From SB21 sp964415295 (GTDB lineage: Bacteria > CLD3 > SB21), in contig CAYPYN010000011.1 of the NCBI GenBank assembly GCA_964415295.1, positions 1 through 60,221 of the forward strand: 60,221 bases of DNA. Reading direction: 5' to 3'. Made by a program: the position numbers and the translations under genes. Shown here piece after piece: positions 1 through 9,239 of this stretch; position 1 is the first letter of the stretch; the number at the start of each line of letters is the position of its first letter. The notes under the pieces are model-generated. The model did not search any database. It was not told the origin of the DNA and worked only from the letters and a program-made list of their open reading frames with translations.

Positions 1-2
1 AC

Positions 3-85
3 GGTCGTCTCGGTACTCGGCTTCGCCGAACTCGACGACCTTGTACTTTCCGCTCATCGAGTAGCGTAAGCGTATCGAGATGAGC
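3..85. repeat. Solo B-A palindromic repeat pair
   Basis: Two hairpins of the family that forms the large array near 15.2-16.2 kb. Hairpin B (3-40) has arms GGTCGTC/GACGACC around a GC-rich inner stem; hairpin A (52-85) has arms GCTCATC/GATGAGC. In the array the A arms are usually GCTCACC/GGTGAGC, so here both arms changed together and pairing is kept. The A hairpin is followed by ATTTC, as is the array copy just before the GIY-YIG gene. The left edge of the element is cut by the window border. Confidence 0.9.
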
Positions 86-388
86 ATTTCCATAGATTAT
101 CCTTCTACTTGCTAACAGGGGACTGACTCAATCTTCCAAGAAAATCCTCCGGTTCATAACATATCGCTTGACAAACGGGCATCCGGTCGTTATTTTATAT
201 ATGAAAATACGGTGGTGATTTACGGTACTTGCAGCCACTTTAAATAATTCGCTAAACGCCAAATTAGCCAATTTACCTCCGTTCATTACTCCCCGTATTT
301 TATTTCAACCATCGACCGGCACTGTGTGTCATAGTAGGCACTTTGGCCATTGACGGTTCGTCTTCATCCTTAATTTCAGGGAGGTAAT
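86..388. other. Intergenic region, no gene seen
   Basis: About 300 bases between the solo repeat and the first gene. I see no convincing coding frame. It holds one promoter-like site (168-197), a presumed 5' leader of about 180 bases without an obvious hairpin, and the Shine-Dalgarno sequence AGGGAGG at 378-384 that fixes the start of the next gene. Confidence 0.6.
168..197 (+). promoter_or_regulatory. Promoter, TTG-N20-TATTTTA
   Basis: TTG at 168-170, exactly 20 bases, then TATTTTA at 191-197. It has the spacing and shape found before ten other genes in this window. It would drive the unknown gene and ADP-ribosylglycohydrolase pair from a start near 204. Confidence 0.55.
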
Positions 389-925
389 ATGAACGAATCC
401 ATTCACACCGAAGGCGCGGATGTTCGTGCCGGTGAAACGGCTTACCTGCGGGCCAAAGAGACCGATCTGCAGGGCAGTATCATTTTCCGGTCGGAGTCGG
501 ACATCAGCGTCCGGATCATTTCACCTTTTTACGGACTGGAAACAGGATGCCACATACCGTACTTTGCCCGTCACGTCAGTTCCTTTGCCGGGTCACACGG
601 CGATGAGACCGCACAAAGCCTTCTGAGGAATCTTTTCGAGGTCGGGGTATTCATCGAGAGGAACTGGCCGTCTGTGCAGACCCAGTATCTTCTGACCAAA
701 TATTTCGTCGACGCCAATTGCACACCGGGTCCGGAGGATAACCGGTTAGCTGTGCGGAAAAAGGAACAGAACGCATTCAGCGCCTGGTTCGATTTTATCA
801 CCACGGGATTGCCGCATTCGGTTGACGCAGATTCCCTGAAGCGGTATATTGAGGACAAGATCCGGCGGGACCAATTCAAACAGAAGGACATACCAGCCGG
901 GTTTAAGAAGGAAAACGAAGCATGA
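389..925 (+). CDS. Unknown 178-aa protein paired with ADP-ribosylglycohydrolase
   Basis: I do not recognise this family. The start is supported by AGGGAGG four bases upstream of the ATG. The protein is soluble with no signal peptide or membrane segment. It has mixed alpha/beta character in the first half and a charged, probably helical C-terminus rich in Lys, Arg and Asp. Its stop codon overlaps the ATG of the next gene (ATGA), so the two are translationally coupled and presumably work together. Possible roles are a substrate-recognition or regulatory partner of the hydrolase, or an ADP-ribosylation-linked toxin or target; the sequence shows no clear ART or DarT motif. Function is open. Confidence 0.85.
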   Translation: MNESIHTEGADVRAGETAYLRAKETDLQGSIIFRSESDISVRIISPFYGLETGCHIPYFARHVSSFAGSHGDETAQSLLRNLFEVGVFIERNWPSVQTQYLLTKYFVDANCTPGPEDNRLAVRKKEQNAFSAWFDFITTGLPHSVDADSLKRYIEDKIRRDQFKQKDIPAGFKKENEA

Positions 926-1692
926 TCGGAGCCATTGCAGGTGACATCATAGGATCGGTGTACGAATTCGATCCGATCAAAACGACGGAATTTCCGCTAT
1001 TCCAGAAGAATTCGCGATTCACCGACGATACGGTCATGGCTATAGCTGTGGCGTATTCCATACTGAAAGGCGTTGACTACGGCACGTCCATGAAGCAATT
1101 CGGTCGGAGATATCCATCGCTCAGTTACGGCGCAAGATTTTACGGCTGGATCTTTGAGAATAAGGTCCGGCCGTATAACAGCTGGGGCAACGGGTCCGCA
1201 ATGCGTGTATGCCCGGTAGGATTTGCTTTTGACACGGCCGATGAGGCTCTGGCGGAAGCGAAACGAACCGCAGAAATTTCCCACGATCATCCGGAGGGCA
1301 TCAAAGGCGCGCAGGCCACGGCGCTGGCGATACTGATGGCCAGACAGTCGGAAAGAAAGGAAAAGATCCGCTCGGAGATCTCAAGCCGATTCGGTTATGA
1401 TCTGAACCGCACGGTTGATCAGATCAGGCCTGAGTATAGATTCGATGAATCCTGTCAGCGCACCGTGCCGGAGGCGATCATTTCGTTTCTTGATGCGGAT
1501 GATTTTGAAGGAACGGTGAGAAACGCCGTTTCATTGGGCGGGGACAGCGATACGCTCGCTTGTATCGCCGGCGGTATCGCTCAGGCGTTCTATAAAGGCG
1601 TTCCTGAAGATATCGTTTCGCAGACCCGAAGCCGTCTTACGCCCGATCTTCTGGATGTGGTGCATGAATTTGATGCGAAGTTCAATCTTTGA
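922..1692 (+). CDS. ADP-ribosylglycohydrolase (DraG/ADPRH-like)
   Basis: Predicted Mg2+-dependent hydrolase that removes ADP-ribose from proteins or nucleic acids. It begins MIGAIAGDIIGS and carries FTDDTVMA near residues 34-41 and GGDSDT near residue 208, the two metal-binding clusters of the family. HDHPEG also matches a conserved family motif. At 256 residues it is a compact single-domain member. It overlaps the preceding unknown gene by four bases. In bacteria such enzymes reverse regulatory ADP-ribosylation (DraG) or act as antitoxins to ADP-ribosylating toxins; the choice cannot be made here because the partner is unrecognised. Family assignment is firm, the substrate is not. Confidence 0.93.
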   Translation: MIGAIAGDIIGSVYEFDPIKTTEFPLFQKNSRFTDDTVMAIAVAYSILKGVDYGTSMKQFGRRYPSLSYGARFYGWIFENKVRPYNSWGNGSAMRVCPVGFAFDTADEALAEAKRTAEISHDHPEGIKGAQATALAILMARQSERKEKIRSEISSRFGYDLNRTVDQIRPEYRFDESCQRTVPEAIISFLDADDFEGTVRNAVSLGGDSDTLACIAGGIAQAFYKGVPEDIVSQTRSRLTPDLLDVVHEFDAKFNL

Positions 1693-1772
1693 TTAAACCC
1701 TTCTTTGCATCCTTGTTGTGCCCTGTTCTGAGGTAGTTAGTCAAATGCAATCTGAAAATATGACCAAAGTCA

Positions 1773-1803
1773 TTGACATTTTGTGATTTGGGTCTTATCT
1801 TTT
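1773..1803 (+). promoter_or_regulatory. Promoter of the restriction-modification operon
   Basis: TTG at 1773-1775, exactly 20 bases, then TATCTTTTTG from 1796. It matches the FCB-type promoter shape used repeatedly in this window and lies about 65 bases before the likely helicase start. Confidence 0.65.
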
Positions 1804-1861
1804 TGATACCTTTCGTAGCTTGTTCTCTCACTATTCTGTAGGATCAAATCTGGTCAATTCT

Positions 1862-4800
1862 ATGAGCAATGATATTACGCCCGCGTTTTTTTCATCCATT
1901 AAGGACAATCACACCAGAGGCTCTGTCGGAGAATTTCTTAAGAACGCTATCGAAACCGGTGCAAGCCTTTCGATAGTTTCTGCCTATTTTACCATCTACG
2001 CTTATCACAAGTTGAAATCAGAGTTGGATGGAATTGATCGCCTAAAATTCCTTTTCGGCGAGCCGACGTTTATCAAGGGCCTTGATCCCAGCAAAACCAA
2101 CAAGCGGGATTTCACAATCACAGATGACCAAATCACGATTCCGATTCAAAGTCGCTTGACGCAAAAAGCCATTGCTAAGGAATGCTCTGAATGGATCAAG
2201 ACCAAGGTGGACATACAGTCGATGGTGAAGCCGAATTTCCTTCATGGCAAAATGTATCACGTTCGGCGGAATACCGGAGTGGAAAAAGCAATTGTCGGCA
2301 GTTCCAATTTCACAGTAAACGGTCTTGGATTGGGAGGAAGCCCTAACATTGAATTAAATCTGATAGTCGATAATGATAGAGACCGGGCCGATCTATACAA
2401 CTGGTTTGAAGAATTATGGAATGACAATACCGGTTTGGTTGAAGATGTAAAAGACGATGTGCTTAAATATCTGGAACAACTGTACATCGAGAACGAACCC
2501 GAGTTCATCTATTTCAAAACACTGTATCACATTTTCGAAGACTATCTTGACGAACAGAAAAAAGGGGGAATGCTTGAAGAACAGGTCGGTTTTCTGGAAT
2601 CGGAAGTTTGGAACACACTATATGATTTTCAGAAAGATGGTGTTCGGGGCGCGATCAACAAGATTCTAAAACACAATGGCTGCATCATAGCCGACAGTGT
2701 GGGTCTTGGCAAAACCTTCGAAGCGCTGGCTGTAATCAAATATTTTGAACAGCACAATGATCGCGTGCTGGTTCTATGTCCGAAGAAACTTGCAGACAAC
2801 TGGACCATCTACCAGGCTTCGCAAGGCCATACACTCAATCCATTTCAAAAAGACCGTTACAATTATACCGTGTTGCATCACACAGATATGGGCAGAATTT
2901 CGGGTCGATCGGATGCTAATGGTATTGAACTCTCAAATTTTAATTGGGGCGCTTATGATCTGGTAGTGATTGACGAATCGCATAATTTCCGGGGCAACCC
3001 GATGGATAAGGTTTCTGATGACGGTTCGACGAGAATGAATCGGGCAAAATGGCTGATGGAGAAGATCATAAAGGAAGGCAAGAAGACCAAAGTTCTGATG
3101 CTTTCCGCCACGCCTGTGAATAATAATCTTCGGGATCTGCGTAACCAAATCTATTTGATCACAGAGGGCAAAGATGAAGCAATGTACGAAACAACCCAGA
3201 TCAAAGATATTGGGCAGGCTCTCAAGAACGCTCAGACCCAGTTTACCCAGTGGGCCGATCCAAAAAAGAATCCGGATCGAACTGTGAAACAGCTTTTGGA
3301 GAAGCTTGATTCGTCGTTCTTCAAACTTCTGGATGAACTTACCATTGCCCGCAGCCGCAAGCACATCAGAAGCTTCTACGATGTCGCGGCTATAGGCAAA
3401 TGGCCCGAAAGACTAAAGCCTCATTCAATCTATCCGGACATCGACACCAAAGATCGTTTCTTCACCTATGATGCTCTGAACAAGAAAATTAAGGACTACA
3501 AACTTTCTCTGTTCAATCCATCGGCCTATGTGAAGCCGGAAATGCAGCAGAAATATGAAGAAAAAGCCGGAACGGAAGTATTGGCATTCAAACAAAGTGA
3601 TCGTGAGTATTTCCTTATCGGTATGATGAAGATAAGCTTCCTGAAACGTCTGGAAAGTTCGATCGAATCATTTGAAATATCCATGGATCGGACTATTCGG
3701 AAAATTGAAGGACTTGAAAAGAGGATCAAGGCATTCATAAAGTCAAAAACACGATCCCAGGTTGAGATGCTGGAGACTTTTCAGCCGGATGAGGACGAAC
3801 TGGACGAAGTCAGTGAAGATGCCGAACAGTGGCAGGTTGGAAAGAAACTCAAATTTGACCTGGCCGATCTGGATTTGGAACGCTGGCTGACCGATCTCAG
3901 AAAAGATCGGGAAGCTCTGAACGAGCTTTATAATGGTGCTGTAGCCGTGACCCCTGAGAGGGATTTCAAGCTCAAAGAACTGAAAGACCTGATCAAGGGT
4001 AAGATGAAGAAGCCGATCAACGCTAATAATAAGAAAGCGCTCATTTTTACGGCGTTTGGTGACACTGCTCAGTATTTGTATGAGAATCTGAAAGACTGGT
4101 CGAAAAAAGAACTTGGACTTAATATCGCGCTCGTCACCGGCGGGGGAACTTACACTACATACGGAAAAAGCGAATACTCGAATATATTGACCAACTTCTC
4201 GCCCGTCTCCAAGAACCGGGCAAAAATGTCCGGGATGAAGCAGGACGCGGAGATCGATATTCTGATAGCCACGGATTGTATCAGTGAAGGCCAGAACTTG
4301 CAGGATTGCGACTTTCTAGTAAACTATGACATTCATTGGAACCCGGTTCGTATCATTCAGCGCTTCGGACGAATAGACCGGCTCGGAAGTAAAAACGATA
4401 AGATTCAATTGGTCAATTTCTGGCCAACCAAGGACCTGGATAATTACATCAATTTGAAACAGCGTGTGGAAGCCCGGATGGCTCTGGTGGACGTGACAGC
4501 TACGGCTGAGGACAATGTCCTCGCCACCGACCAGATCGAAGAATTGATCGAAGAGGATCTGAAATACAGAAACCAGCAGCTTAAAAAGCTCAGAGACATG
4601 GTTCTTGATCTTGAGGACGTTCAGAATGAAACTATTTCGCTGACCGATTTTACTCTGGATGATTTCAGGATTGATCTAATGAATTACATAGAGAACAATC
4701 GAAAAAAATTGGAAGAAGCTCCAATTGGCTTATATGGTGTGGTGCCATCCCCTTCAGGTTCTCATGCAGATATGCTGGATCTCAGTAGATTCTCCGAGGC

Positions 4801-5224
4801 AGAGAAGCAGATCATCAAGCCGGGTGTCGTTTATTGTCTCAAGCAAAAAGGTGACTCCGACGGCAATGAAGAGGTCAATCCTCTTCAGCCGTATTTTCTG
4901 GTCTATGTTCGCGATGACGGCACGGTGCGTTATAACTACACCAACGCAAAGCAAATCCTTGAAATCTATCGCCTCATGTGCCAGGGACGTAAAGAGCCTT
5001 TCGAGCAACTCTGCGACTTATTCAATAGCGAAACGAAACAGGGCGAGGATATGAGCCGGTTTTCGGAACTGCTGGGCAAAGGCGTTAATGAAATTGTCAG
5101 TGTCTTCAAAAGAAGGAGTTTTCAGAAGCTTACCACCGATCGTGACGCTCTTGTCATTCCTAAATCAAAACAAATCAGTGAACTGGATCATTTTGAACTG
5201 GTCACATGGCTAATCATTATGTAA
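1862..5224 (+). CDS. PLD-nuclease / SNF2-type helicase, restriction component
   Basis: About 1120 residues. The N-terminal 200 residues form a phospholipase-D-type nuclease domain with HGKMY and GSSNFT (about residues 128-150). The SF2/SNF2 helicase follows: Walker A SVGLGKT near 279, DESH near 370, SATPVNN near 415, and motif VI QRFGRIDRLG near 832. A charged linker of about 300 residues separates the two helicase lobes. It most likely translocates on DNA and cuts with the PLD domain, as the restriction arm of the adjoining methylase four bases downstream. Start: I prefer the ATG at 1862; an in-frame TTG at 1820 would add 14 residues, and neither has a strong ribosome site. Similar helicase-PLD proteins recur in prokaryotic defence islands. 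The restriction role is inferred from context. Confidence 0.9.
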   Translation: MSNDITPAFFSSIKDNHTRGSVGEFLKNAIETGASLSIVSAYFTIYAYHKLKSELDGIDRLKFLFGEPTFIKGLDPSKTNKRDFTITDDQITIPIQSRLTQKAIAKECSEWIKTKVDIQSMVKPNFLHGKMYHVRRNTGVEKAIVGSSNFTVNGLGLGGSPNIELNLIVDNDRDRADLYNWFEELWNDNTGLVEDVKDDVLKYLEQLYIENEPEFIYFKTLYHIFEDYLDEQKKGGMLEEQVGFLESEVWNTLYDFQKDGVRGAINKILKHNGCIIADSVGLGKTFEALAVIKYFEQHNDRVLVLCPKKLADNWTIYQASQGHTLNPFQKDRYNYTVLHHTDMGRISGRSDANGIELSNFNWGAYDLVVIDESHNFRGNPMDKVSDDGSTRMNRAKWLMEKIIKEGKKTKVLMLSATPVNNNLRDLRNQIYLITEGKDEAMYETTQIKDIGQALKNAQTQFTQWADPKKNPDRTVKQLLEKLDSSFFKLLDELTIARSRKHIRSFYDVAAIGKWPERLKPHSIYPDIDTKDRFFTYDALNKKIKDYKLSLFNPSAYVKPEMQQKYEEKAGTEVLAFKQSDREYFLIGMMKISFLKRLESSIESFEISMDRTIRKIEGLEKRIKAFIKSKTRSQVEMLETFQPDEDELDEVSEDAEQWQVGKKLKFDLADLDLERWLTDLRKDREALNELYNGAVAVTPERDFKLKELKDLIKGKMKKPINANNKKALIFTAFGDTAQYLYENLKDWSKKELGLNIALVTGGGTYTTYGKSEYSNILTNFSPVSKNRAKMSGMKQDAEIDILIATDCISEGQNLQDCDFLVNYDIHWNPVRIIQRFGRIDRLGSKNDKIQLVNFWPTKDLDNYINLKQRVEARMALVDVTATAEDNVLATDQIEELIEEDLKYRNQQLKKLRDMVLDLEDVQNETISLTDFTLDDFRIDLMNYIENNRKKLEEAPIGLYGVVPSPSGSHADMLDLSRFSEAEKQIIKPGVVYCLKQKGDSDGNEEVNPLQPYFLVYVRDDGTVRYNYTNAKQILEIYRLMCQGRKEPFEQLCDLFNSETKQGEDMSRFSELLGKGVNEIVSVFKRRSFQKLTTDRDALVIPKSKQISELDHFELVTWLIIM

Positions 5225-5228
5225 TACT

Positions 5229-8200
5229 ATGGCCGCAGTAGATACCAAACAAAAAATCAATCAGACGATCCGCTCGTTTTCCCAAGGCAATCTCACGGAA
5301 AATGCCCTGAAACTGTTTCAAGCCCTGGGATATAATACCGAGCTGAATGCCCCTCTGACTAAACCTACCTATCCGGAATTCAAAGATGCATTCGTCGGTT
5401 CAAAGAAGTTCAGAGAAGACAAGGCGCGGACGTCCGAATGGAAATATGTAGATCTGCTTTTTCAGCTTTCCAAAGACCAGGTCACTAAGCAGAATTCGCT
5501 TTTTGACACGAAGAAAGTGGATAGAACCATCATCGAATCGTATTTGTTTTTCACGATAGAATTGAAAAAAGATCAGTACAGCCGGACGGAACTGAGTCTT
5601 ATCACACGCGAAGTCAATCGCCTGTTTCCCATGCCGGTCATGATTTTATTTAAATACAATTCTTTGCTTACGCTCTCTATTATCAACCGAAGGCTTCACA
5701 AGAGGGATGAGTCGAAAGACGTGCTGGAAAAAGTTACCCAGATCAAAGACATCCATCTTGCCAATCCCCACCGGGCGCATATCGAAATCCTGTTCGATCT
5801 TTCGTTTGACGAATTGTATCGGCTCCATACATTCAGCAATTTCGTAGAACTTCACAACGCCTGGCAGAAGACGCTCGATACCAAGGAACTCAATAAACGA
5901 TTCTTCCAGGAATTGGCCAACTGGTATTTCTGGGCAATTCAGAAGGTCACCTTTCCGGACGATGTAGAAAAAAACAAAGAGATCCGTAATGCGACCAGCG
6001 TGATACGGCTCATAACCCGATTGATCTTTGTCTGGTTCCTCAAAGAAAAAAGACTGATCTCCGACGACCTCTTTGATGAAAAACAGCTGAAAAATATCAT
6101 CAAATACACGGACCCGAATAAGAGCACATACTATAAGGCGATACTCCAGAATCTATTCTTCGCCACGCTCAATACGGAGATGGAGAAGCGCCGGTTCCGG
6201 ACGAAAAATGACAATGGACGGGACGCGCACTATTTTATTCATAACGTTTTCCGTTACGAAAAAAAATTTATCAATCCCAAACAAACCCTTGAAAAATATT
6301 TTGACCCGATCCCTTTTCTGAACGGCGGTCTTTTTGAATGCCTTGATAAAGAAGTAGACGAAAAAGGCAAGCTGAAACGCATCCGTATCGACGGGTTCAG
6401 TGACCGGGACGATAATATCCTTAAGATTCCCGACGAACTCTTCTTCTGCAGTAAGGAAAAAGAGATCGACCTCAACGAAGTCTATGGCACCAGGAACAGA
6501 CGGTATCAGGTTCATGGGGTTATTGATATTCTGAATCGGTACAAATTCACCGTAGCTGAAAATACGCCGATCGAAGAAGAAGTCGCGCTTGACCCGGAAT
6601 TACTCGGTAAGGTTTTCGAAAACCTTCTGGCGAACTTCAACCCTGAGACGAAAACGACGGCCCGTAAACAAACCGGCTCTTTCTACACGCCCCGCGAGAT
6701 CGTCAACTACATGGTGGACGAGTCATTGCTGGCGTATTTGAAAAACACACTCCTCGCAGACCCGTCGTCGTATGTATTTCTCGGAGACAAGCAGACCGAT
6801 CTGTACGGCAATAAAGCTCGTAAGAGCCAACTGGTCTTGCAGGAAAAGCTGCATTCCAGCCGATGGAAAGATAAGGAAAGCGAACTTGAGGCCGCTCTAA
6901 GGCAATTGATAGGGTATGACGAATCGCCGCATTCCTTTTCAGACCAGGAAGTCGTGATACTCATACATGCGATTGATTCGATCAAAATACTTGACCCGGC
7001 CTGCGGGTCAGGAGCTTTTCCGATGGGTATCCTGCACAAACTCGTGCACATTCTCCACAAACTCGATCCCAATAACAGCTTTTGGAAACAGCTTCAGCTG
7101 GAGAAAGCCGAAGCCATCGACGACCCGGACGCACGGAAAGGCGCGGTGCAGACCATCGAGGAAGCTTTTGCCAATAACGAACTCGACTACGGGCGTAAGC
7201 TGTATCTGATCGAAAACTGTATCTACGGCGTGGACATACAGCCTATCGCTGTGCAGATCGCCAAACTGCGGTTCTTCATTTCGCTGATCGTGGATCAACG
7301 GGAGAATCCCCAAAGAGACAACCGCGGCATACGGCCCTTGCCAAACCTGGAAACAAAATTTGTCGCAGCCAATTCACTCATCAGGCTTGAAAAAGAGGAA
7401 GCCAATCTTTTTACCAATCCGCAGATCGATAAGAAAAAAGAACAACTGAGGAAGGTACGGCACAGCTACTTCGAAGCGCGCACACCGAAGCGTAAAGAGA
7501 ACTGCCGTAACAAAGATAAACAACTGCGCGATGAACTGACCGAACTTCTGGTAGATCAGCACAATTTTCAGCCGGAAACGGCCAAAAAGGTGGCCGCCTG
7601 GAATCCCTACGATCAAAATGCCTCGGCGTCCTTCTTCGATATGGAATGGATGTTCGGATTTAAAGACGGGTTTGACATAGTAATAGGGAATCCGCCGTAT
7701 AAGGTTGAAACAAGAACGGAACAAGTATCTTACAAAGGATACTCAACAATAAAATGTGGTGAATTGTATGCGTACTTCTTTGAAATAAGTATTAAGCAAT
7801 TCTTGAAAAAAGAAGGAACAGTGTCGTTCATTACAGCATCTCTTTATATCAAAGGATTGAAGTTTGATTCCCTTAGAAGATATTTAGAAAGAAACCTAAG
7901 ACTAATTTCTCTTCACGTTCAGGGTGACAATGTGTTTGAAAATGTTCAAATGCCCACCGCAGTGTTAATTGGAGTAAGATCAAGTAATGAATGCGTTAGT
8001 TGGACATTTGATGATTTCAATCCCAATAATAATATTATTAAGAAAATTGAAAGAAACGCAAGACCGCTTTCACAAATATCGGATGTACTGAGAGGATTCG
8101 AAATCGGCAGAGACATGGCAACTTCGTCTGGTGAAATTAGATTTATTACTGGTTCTGATGTTAGCAAATGGGCAATCAAGAAATACAGTTTTATTTCCAG

Positions 8201-8696
8201 AAGAATTGCATCTCAATTCGGTAAAAATGAGGAATTCTTTAGAGGAGAAAGAATATTAGTCCGAGAAACCGGCAGCGAACTCACTGTCCTATTCCTGAAT
8301 ACAAAGTTATACTGCAATCGAAGTTTGTACTCAATTAAAGTTCGAGATAAACTGTATTCGGCAAAGTTCTTGGCTTCACTAATGAATAGCTCACTTTTTC
8401 AGTTCTATTATCAAGCGAAATATAAAAGTGATACTGATCTATTTCCCAAGATTAGAATTGTTCAAGTAGGTCAATTACCAATTAGACTGTCAGAAGACCA
8501 AAATCGATTTGAACAAATCGTTGACAAAATCCTTGCTTCAAAGGCTACTGATCCGGAATCAGACACAAAGAAATATGAGCAGGTAATCGATCTAATGGTA
8601 TATAAACTTTATGATATGACGTATGACGAAGTGAAAATCATCGACCCGACGTTTACTATGAGTGAGGTGGAATATAAGCGTTTTAAGATCGATTAA
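5229..8696 (+). CDS. Eco57I-like DNA methyltransferase / restriction-modification protein
   Basis: 1155-residue adenine-type DNA methylase. Motif I DPACGSGAFPMG lies near residues 586-597 and motif IV NPPY near 820. The large N-terminal region, about 480 residues, is typical of the Eco57I/type IIG and PglX-like group, and the C-terminal part is the target-recognition region. It starts four bases after the helicase stop, so the two form an operon. Base use shifts sharply just after NPPY: sampled blocks are about 57% GC before it (7141-7200) but about 28-40% between 7741 and 8640. The target-recognition segment therefore looks imported or swapped. Methylation protects self DNA while the helicase-nuclease attacks unmodified DNA; the exact modification site cannot be read from sequence. 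Confidence 0.92.
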   Translation: MAAVDTKQKINQTIRSFSQGNLTENALKLFQALGYNTELNAPLTKPTYPEFKDAFVGSKKFREDKARTSEWKYVDLLFQLSKDQVTKQNSLFDTKKVDRTIIESYLFFTIELKKDQYSRTELSLITREVNRLFPMPVMILFKYNSLLTLSIINRRLHKRDESKDVLEKVTQIKDIHLANPHRAHIEILFDLSFDELYRLHTFSNFVELHNAWQKTLDTKELNKRFFQELANWYFWAIQKVTFPDDVEKNKEIRNATSVIRLITRLIFVWFLKEKRLISDDLFDEKQLKNIIKYTDPNKSTYYKAILQNLFFATLNTEMEKRRFRTKNDNGRDAHYFIHNVFRYEKKFINPKQTLEKYFDPIPFLNGGLFECLDKEVDEKGKLKRIRIDGFSDRDDNILKIPDELFFCSKEKEIDLNEVYGTRNRRYQVHGVIDILNRYKFTVAENTPIEEEVALDPELLGKVFENLLANFNPETKTTARKQTGSFYTPREIVNYMVDESLLAYLKNTLLADPSSYVFLGDKQTDLYGNKARKSQLVLQEKLHSSRWKDKESELEAALRQLIGYDESPHSFSDQEVVILIHAIDSIKILDPACGSGAFPMGILHKLVHILHKLDPNNSFWKQLQLEKAEAIDDPDARKGAVQTIEEAFANNELDYGRKLYLIENCIYGVDIQPIAVQIAKLRFFISLIVDQRENPQRDNRGIRPLPNLETKFVAANSLIRLEKEEANLFTNPQIDKKKEQLRKVRHSYFEARTPKRKENCRNKDKQLRDELTELLVDQHNFQPETAKKVAAWNPYDQNASASFFDMEWMFGFKDGFDIVIGNPPYKVETRTEQVSYKGYSTIKCGELYAYFFEISIKQFLKKEGTVSFITASLYIKGLKFDSLRRYLERNLRLISLHVQGDNVFENVQMPTAVLIGVRSSNECVSWTFDDFNPNNNIIKKIERNARPLSQISDVLRGFEIGRDMATSSGEIRFITGSDVSKWAIKKYSFISRRIASQFGKNEEFFRGERILVRETGSELTVLFLNTKLYCNRSLYSIKVRDKLYSAKFLASLMNSSLFQFYYQAKYKSDTDLFPKIRIVQVGQLPIRLSEDQNRFEQIVDKILASKATDPESDTKKYEQVIDLMVYKLYDMTYDEVKIIDPTFTMSEVEYKRFKID

Positions 8697-8804
8697 TGTG
8701 GTCAACGCACTTGTTGCGTCTATCCAAGCCATCCGGTGAGTAAGGCCATGGCGAAGATGCAGGAGATACCGGAAGTGAAGATCATCGAGGGGAAGAAAGA
8801 ATAG
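8697..8804 (+). pseudogene. Possible coding remnant
   Basis: From just after the methylase stop one frame stays open to TAG at 8802-8804. Its last 23 residues (VSKAMAKMQEIPEVKIIEGK and three more) look protein-like. Earlier codons look less natural and there is no convincing start. It could be the tail of a lost gene replaced when the AT-rich block arrived, or chance. The parent family is not identified. Confidence 0.25.
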
Positions 8805-8830
8805 AGTTATTGATTATTAATGGTGATAAT

Positions 8831-9097
8831 ATGAAAACATTTTATTACATGGGCCCTAATACCTATAACCTGAGCGGAGTCAGCTGGAAGATCTGGAAGA
8901 TCGAGGTTAGAGGCAGGAAAGTCACCTCTAAGTGGGGAGCAGCCTATCTCAGCGGACGTAAGCCCACTCCGCATTATCTTCAGAAAAAAACCTGGACCTT
9001 CAAGTCGGTGAAAGAAGCCAAAGAATTTGAGGCAAAAAGAATCGCCCGAAAGCTTGCCATGGGCTATGAAAGAACCCCGAGGATGAGGGTGAGGTAA
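8831..9097 (+). CDS. Small WGR-like domain protein
   Basis: 88 residues with ATG at 8831 preceded by GGTGAT; a TTG at 8810 would add seven residues. The pattern is WKIEV near 23, KWGAAYLSG near 34-42, then a helix of the form SVKEAKEFEAKRIARKLAMGY. This resembles the WGR domain (W-x-I-x-V, then a WGR/WGx turn, then a Lys/Glu-rich helix ending in GY). WGR domains bind nucleic acid ends and occur in PARPs, MolR-type proteins and as stand-alone proteins. Here the third motif position is Ala rather than Arg. The neighbours are restriction and nuclease genes, so a DNA-binding accessory role is plausible but inferred. Confidence 0.7.
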   Translation: MKTFYYMGPNTYNLSGVSWKIWKIEVRGRKVTSKWGAAYLSGRKPTPHYLQKKTWTFKSVKEAKEFEAKRIARKLAMGYERTPRMRVR

Positions 9098-9239
9098 ATG
9101 GAAGTAAAGAACTAACCATTCTGATTTCAAGAAGGGCTCGCCATGTTGGACAACTTGCGATGAAACTACTTTAGACGTTAGTACGTGACAAGTAATTGAA
9201 TTCAAAAAGCATTCACCTTTACCGGTGAGCGGAGATGTC

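Noticed and set aside
1820..1861. TTG start for the PLD-helicase
   Set aside because: Possible but with no ribosome site; the ATG at 1862 is simpler. Not fully excluded.
5229..8696. BREX PglX
   Set aside because: The methylase is PglX-like in size, but no pglZ, brxC or other BREX genes are in the window; the partner is a PLD-helicase.
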